Both the position numbers and the translations under genes were made by a program. From Cytophagales bacterium (GTDB lineage: Bacteria > Bacteroidota > Bacteroidia > Cytophagales > Cyclobacteriaceae), in the NCBI GenBank assembly GCA_029262935.1, contig JAJCYK010000306.1:1-17206 (forward strand): a stretch of 17,206 bases of DNA, written 5' to 3'. A model generated the notes under the pieces. It did not search any database, had not been told where the DNA came from, and saw nothing but the letters and a program-made list of their open reading frames with translations. Below are positions 14,426-17,206 of the stretch, in pieces. Position 1 is the stretch's first letter. Each line of letters begins with the position of its first letter.

Positions 14426-16390
14426 ATGGAAAACATTATAATGGATAAAAATGGCGCGGTCAGGGGAATAGATCACAAATCTTGCGGCGCAAATGAATCT
14501 ACTCGCTTCGAGAAAATACACACCGAAATCTTTGATACCAGTAAGAAAGCATCTCGAGCAGTTGCTGATGAAATCGCTACGTTAATCAGAAAAAAGCAAA
14601 AGCCAGATGATCCCTGTGTATTGGGGCTGGCCACCGGTTCTTCTCCTCTAGGAGTTTACAAGGAATTGGTGCGTATGCATAAGGAAGAAAATCTAAGTTT
14701 TGAAAATGTCATTACCTTTAATTTGGATGAATACTATCCCATGGAGCCTCACGCCTTGCAAAGCTACGTGCGTTTTATGGATGAGAATCTATTCAATCAT
14801 ATTGACATTAAACGAGAGAATGTCAATATTCCCGATGGTACTTTACCGAATGATCTGGTGGGTGTATTTTGCTCAGACTTCGAACAGAAGATCCAATTCT
14901 ATGGGGGACTGGATTTGCAAATATTAGGCATTGGTCGTACCGGTCACATTGGATTTAACGAGCCGGGGTCCCATTATAATTCCGGAACGCGCATGGTCAC
15001 CCTGGATCATATTACAAAGATGGATGCTGCCAGTGATTTTTTTGGTGAAGAAAATGTTCCTCGCAGGGCCATTACCATGGGAGTAGGTACCATCTCCAAG
15101 GCTCAAAGAATCATACTAATGGCCTGGGGAGAGGGTAAAGCTCCTATTATTCAAGAAACTATTGAGGGCGGCATTTCTGAAGCAGTGCCCGCAACCTACC
15201 TGCAGAACCATAGCAATGCTACCATAGTGCTGGACACAGCTTCCAGTGCGGAGCTTGTACGGGTGAAAACTCCCTGGTTGGTAGGTACTTGCAATTGGGA
15301 CAATGCGCTTTCCAAGAAAGCCGTGATTTGGCTGAGCAAAAAACTTCAGAAACCCATACTTAAGTTAACGGACCGGGACTATACAGATAATGGGATGAGT
15401 GACTTGGTGGCGGAACATGGTCCTGCTTACAATATTAATATTCAGATGTTTAATGAGTTGCAACATACCATCACCGGATGGCCTGGGGGAAAACCCAATG
15501 CAGACGATACCCATCGACCGGAGCGCGCAGAACCAGCTAAAAAACGGGCGATAATATTCAGCCCACACCCTGATGATGACGTCATTTCTATGGGAGGTAC
15601 TTTTATAAGGTTGGTCGACCAGGGACATGATGTGCATGTGGCATACCAGACTTCTGGAAACATTGCCGTTTTTGATGAGGACGTTATTCGTTTTGCTGAT
15701 TTCTTTAGAGATTTTAATACCGTATACAGCGCAGGGAATCGAGACAGCAAACGGTTTTATGAGGAAGTACTGACGAGCATAGTGAATAAGCAGCCGGGAG
15801 ATATCGATACTCCAGTGGTGCAAAAGATCAAAGGTCTCATTCGTCGGGGAGAGGCTAAAGCAGGTTGCCGGTATGTTGGTATTACTGATGAAAAAGTGCA
15901 CTTCTTAGATATGCCGTTTTACGAAACCGGCTTAATTCAAAAGCAACCGGTTGGAGATGAGGACGTACAAATAATCTACGACTTGTTACAGGAAATAAAA
16001 CCGCACCAAATTTACGCCGCGGGTGATTTGTCCGACCCGCACGGAACGCATCGTGTCTGTCTGGATGCCATATTTATGGCAATAGAAAAGGCTAAAGACA
16101 ATCCGTGGCTGGACGATTGTTATGTCTGGCTGTACCGGGGTGCTTGGCAAGAATGGGGCATTGAAGAAATAGATATGGCCGTTCCTTTAAGCCCAGGTGA
16201 ACTGTTGCGCAAACGTAAGGCAATTTTCAAGCATCAATCCCAAAAGGATTCTGCATTGTTCCCAGGAGTAGATCAAAGAGAGTTTTGGCAGCGGGCCGAA
16301 GACAGAAATCGCCACACCGCCGATGTATATGACAAATTAGGTTTTGCCGAGTATGAGGCCGTAGAAGCCTTTAAAAGGTATTATTTCTAA
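14426..16390 (+). CDS. nagB: NagB (glucosamine-6-phosphate deaminase)-like protein fused to a PIG-L deacetylase domain
   Basis: 654 residues in two parts. Residues ~30-310 are NagB-like: LGLATGSSPLGVYKEL, FNLDEYY with D101 (E. coli D72), and GRTGHIGFNEP with H174 (H143) and E179 (E148). The Asp that precedes GH in classic NagB (D141 in NDGH) is Thr172 here. Residues ~374-560 are PIG-L/LmbE-like: FSPHPDDD (H381, D383, D384; the last position is D where E is common) and SDPHGTHRV (H539, H542), the zinc ligands and catalytic site of N-acetylglucosaminide deacetylases. The fusion of about 650 residues is a recognised Bacteroidota architecture. Combined with the ROK kinase it could turn a phosphorylated N-acetylhexosamine into a deacetylated, then deaminated, product, replacing a separate NagA. 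Cytoplasmic: no signal peptide. Confidence 0.85.
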   Translation: MENIIMDKNGAVRGIDHKSCGANESTRFEKIHTEIFDTSKKASRAVADEIATLIRKKQKPDDPCVLGLATGSSPLGVYKELVRMHKEENLSFENVITFNLDEYYPMEPHALQSYVRFMDENLFNHIDIKRENVNIPDGTLPNDLVGVFCSDFEQKIQFYGGLDLQILGIGRTGHIGFNEPGSHYNSGTRMVTLDHITKMDAASDFFGEENVPRRAITMGVGTISKAQRIILMAWGEGKAPIIQETIEGGISEAVPATYLQNHSNATIVLDTASSAELVRVKTPWLVGTCNWDNALSKKAVIWLSKKLQKPILKLTDRDYTDNGMSDLVAEHGPAYNINIQMFNELQHTITGWPGGKPNADDTHRPERAEPAKKRAIIFSPHPDDDVISMGGTFIRLVDQGHDVHVAYQTSGNIAVFDEDVIRFADFFRDFNTVYSAGNRDSKRFYEEVLTSIVNKQPGDIDTPVVQKIKGLIRRGEAKAGCRYVGITDEKVHFLDMPFYETGLIQKQPVGDEDVQIIYDLLQEIKPHQIYAAGDLSDPHGTHRVCLDAIFMAIEKAKDNPWLDDCYVWLYRGAWQEWGIEEIDMAVPLSPGELLRKRKAIFKHQSQKDSALFPGVDQREFWQRAEDRNRHTADVYDKLGFAEYEAVEAFKRYYF

Positions 16391-16410
16391 ATTGGTTTCA
16401 GGAATTTAGA
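16386..16410. terminator. Candidate bidirectional terminator hairpin spanning both stop codons
   Basis: TCTAAATT (16386-16393) and AATTTAGA (16403-16410) form a perfect 8-bp inverted repeat with a 9-nt loop. It includes the stop of the NagB-PIG-L gene in its left arm and the stop of the opposite response regulator gene in its loop. The two genes are only 7 bp apart. The stem is AT-rich and without a clear U tract, so termination strength is doubtful. Confidence 0.35.
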
Positions 16411-17120
16411 TTCAATATTTGCTGCTTGGTTTCTTTGCGGAAGTTTCTTCCAATTGGAATTAACTTGGTAGCGATTTCCACACAATTGCCCTCAATGGAT
16501 TTTACTTTGTCTATGGCAATGGTATAGGACTTGTGAATCCTGATAAAATTATCCGTAGGGAGAATCTTAGCCATGCTGTTTAAGTTTTGGTGCGTCACCA
16601 GATCTTCATATACTGTGCGAATTCTTACGTAATCTTTGAGGCTTTCAATGTAAAGGATTTCATCTAGATAAACCTTCACCATTTTCTTATCCACCTTCAA
16701 GAAAATAAATGATTTTGGTTTTTCAGGGGTATTCATCACCGCTATCTCAGGCTTGTTTTTTTCACGCATGGCACCCGTAACCTTATCCATAGCTTTCAGA
16801 AAGCGTTGGAATGAAATGGGTTTGACAAGATAATCTAGCACATTCAACTCAAACCCATCTACAGCATAGTCCCGGTAAGCACTGGTAATAACCACCAAAG
16901 GAGGGGATTTTAGACTTTTGAGAAAATCTAAACCGTTTATGGTAGGCATGTTAATGTCCAAGAACAAAAGATCCACTGGATTTTCTGAAACATAGCTAAA
17001 GGCCTCCATAGCATTTTCACAGGTACCCACAACTTCAGCATATTGAAATTGTTGTAAGAATTTTGCAATAATATTAATGGCCAAAGGCTCATCATCAACT
17101 ATAAGACATTTTGTTTTCAT
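16398..17120 (-). CDS. LytTR-family response regulator (LytR/AlgR type)
   Basis: 240 residues. The N-terminal receiver domain (1-120) has acidic residues D9, D10 and E11, the phospho-acceptor D55 (LLFLDINMP), T79/S80 and K100 (YLVKPIS). The C-terminal LytTR DNA-binding domain (about 138-238) shows IFLKVDKKMVKV, EILYIESLKDYVRI, FIRIHKSYTI and IPIGRNFRKE. It acts as a transcription regulator after phosphorylation by a LytS-like kinase. The kinase gene lies directly upstream on the same strand and overlaps it by 26 bp. It is convergent with the NagB-PIG-L gene, so it may be unrelated to the sugar locus; a role in controlling it is possible but not shown. Confidence 0.93.
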   Translation of the reverse strand: MKTKCLIVDDEPLAINIIAKFLQQFQYAEVVGTCENAMEAFSYVSENPVDLLFLDINMPTINGLDFLKSLKSPPLVVITSAYRDYAVDGFELNVLDYLVKPISFQRFLKAMDKVTGAMREKNKPEIAVMNTPEKPKSFIFLKVDKKMVKVYLDEILYIESLKDYVRIRTVYEDLVTHQNLNSMAKILPTDNFIRIHKSYTIAIDKVKSIEGNCVEIATKLIPIGRNFRKETKQQILNLNS

Positions 17121-17206
17121 AAGTTGGTATTTTTAAAGTCACCGTATATTGATGCGGTTCATCGTTGATATTCAAGTCGTATCTGGTGTCATATATCAAC
17201 TCCAGC
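17095..17206 (-). CDS. LytS-type sensor histidine kinase, C-terminal fragment
   Basis: A minus-strand frame enters from the right edge and stops at TGA (17097-17095). The 36 visible residues start LELIYDTRYDLNI and contain YTVTLKIPTY. This is the usual end of the HATPase domain in LytS/YehU-type kinases that pair with LytTR regulators. The end overlaps the start of the response regulator gene by 26 bp, which suggests translational coupling. The histidine and ATP-binding motifs are outside the window. Confidence 0.7.
   Translation of the reverse strand, partial: LELIYDTRYDLNINDEPHQYTVTLKIPTYENKMSYS

Noticed and set aside
15365..15901. 178-residue open frame on the minus strand
   Set aside because: It lies wholly inside the PIG-L part of the NagB fusion, with no recognisable domain; an antisense shadow.

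Overview
The window looks like part of a Bacteroidota chromosome, most likely a marine or polysaccharide-degrading lineage. The evidence is indirect: moderate to low GC, start codons mostly without clear Shine-Dalgarno sequences, many lipoprotein and signal-peptide enzymes, a cytochrome c-fused sugar dehydrogenase, a DUF1080 protein, an arylsulfatase, the NagB/PIG-L fusion typical of this phylum, and a LytS/LytTR-type two-component pair. No RNA gene, mobile element or CRISPR array was seen.

Layout. (1) 1-226: the C-terminus of a serine beta-lactamase-like protein. (2) 414-8940, plus strand: eight tightly packed genes, probably one operon. They encode a PQQ-type sugar dehydrogenase fused to cytochrome c, a CBM9-like protein, an SMP-30/gluconolactonase lipoprotein, a secreted amidohydrolase/deacetylase, a BASS-family sodium symporter, a secreted RraA/HMG-aldolase-like protein, a RidA protein with a Tat-like signal, and a SelA-like PLP enzyme with a Tat signal. 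(3) 8937-13081, minus strand: a lipoprotein arylsulfatase, a secreted DUF1080 protein and an FAD-dependent oxidoreductase lipoprotein with SLH-like C-terminal repeats. (4) 13082-13425: a divergent regulatory region with two notable inverted repeats. (5) 13426-16390, plus strand: a ROK sugar kinase and a NagB-PIG-L fusion, both cytoplasmic. (6) 16398-17206, minus strand: a LytTR response regulator and the tail of its histidine kinase.

How the genes may work together (inference). The plus-strand operon reads as a pathway for oxidised amino sugars that runs outside the cytoplasm. The dehydrogenase would make a lactone from an (N-acetyl)amino sugar, and the lactonase would open it to the aldonic acid. 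The amidohydrolase would remove the acetyl group. The SelA-like enzyme would eliminate ammonia, as D-glucosaminate lyases do, with RidA hydrolysing the enamine/imine. The RraA-like aldolase would cleave the 2-keto-3-deoxy acid, and the BASS symporter would import an organic-acid product. Every soluble enzyme in this set carries an export signal. The other two gene groups fit release of sulfated or modified amino sugars (sulfatase, DUF1080, oxidoreductase) and ordinary cytosolic use by phosphorylation, deacetylation and deamination (ROK, PIG-L, NagB). The substrate is not proven by the sequence.
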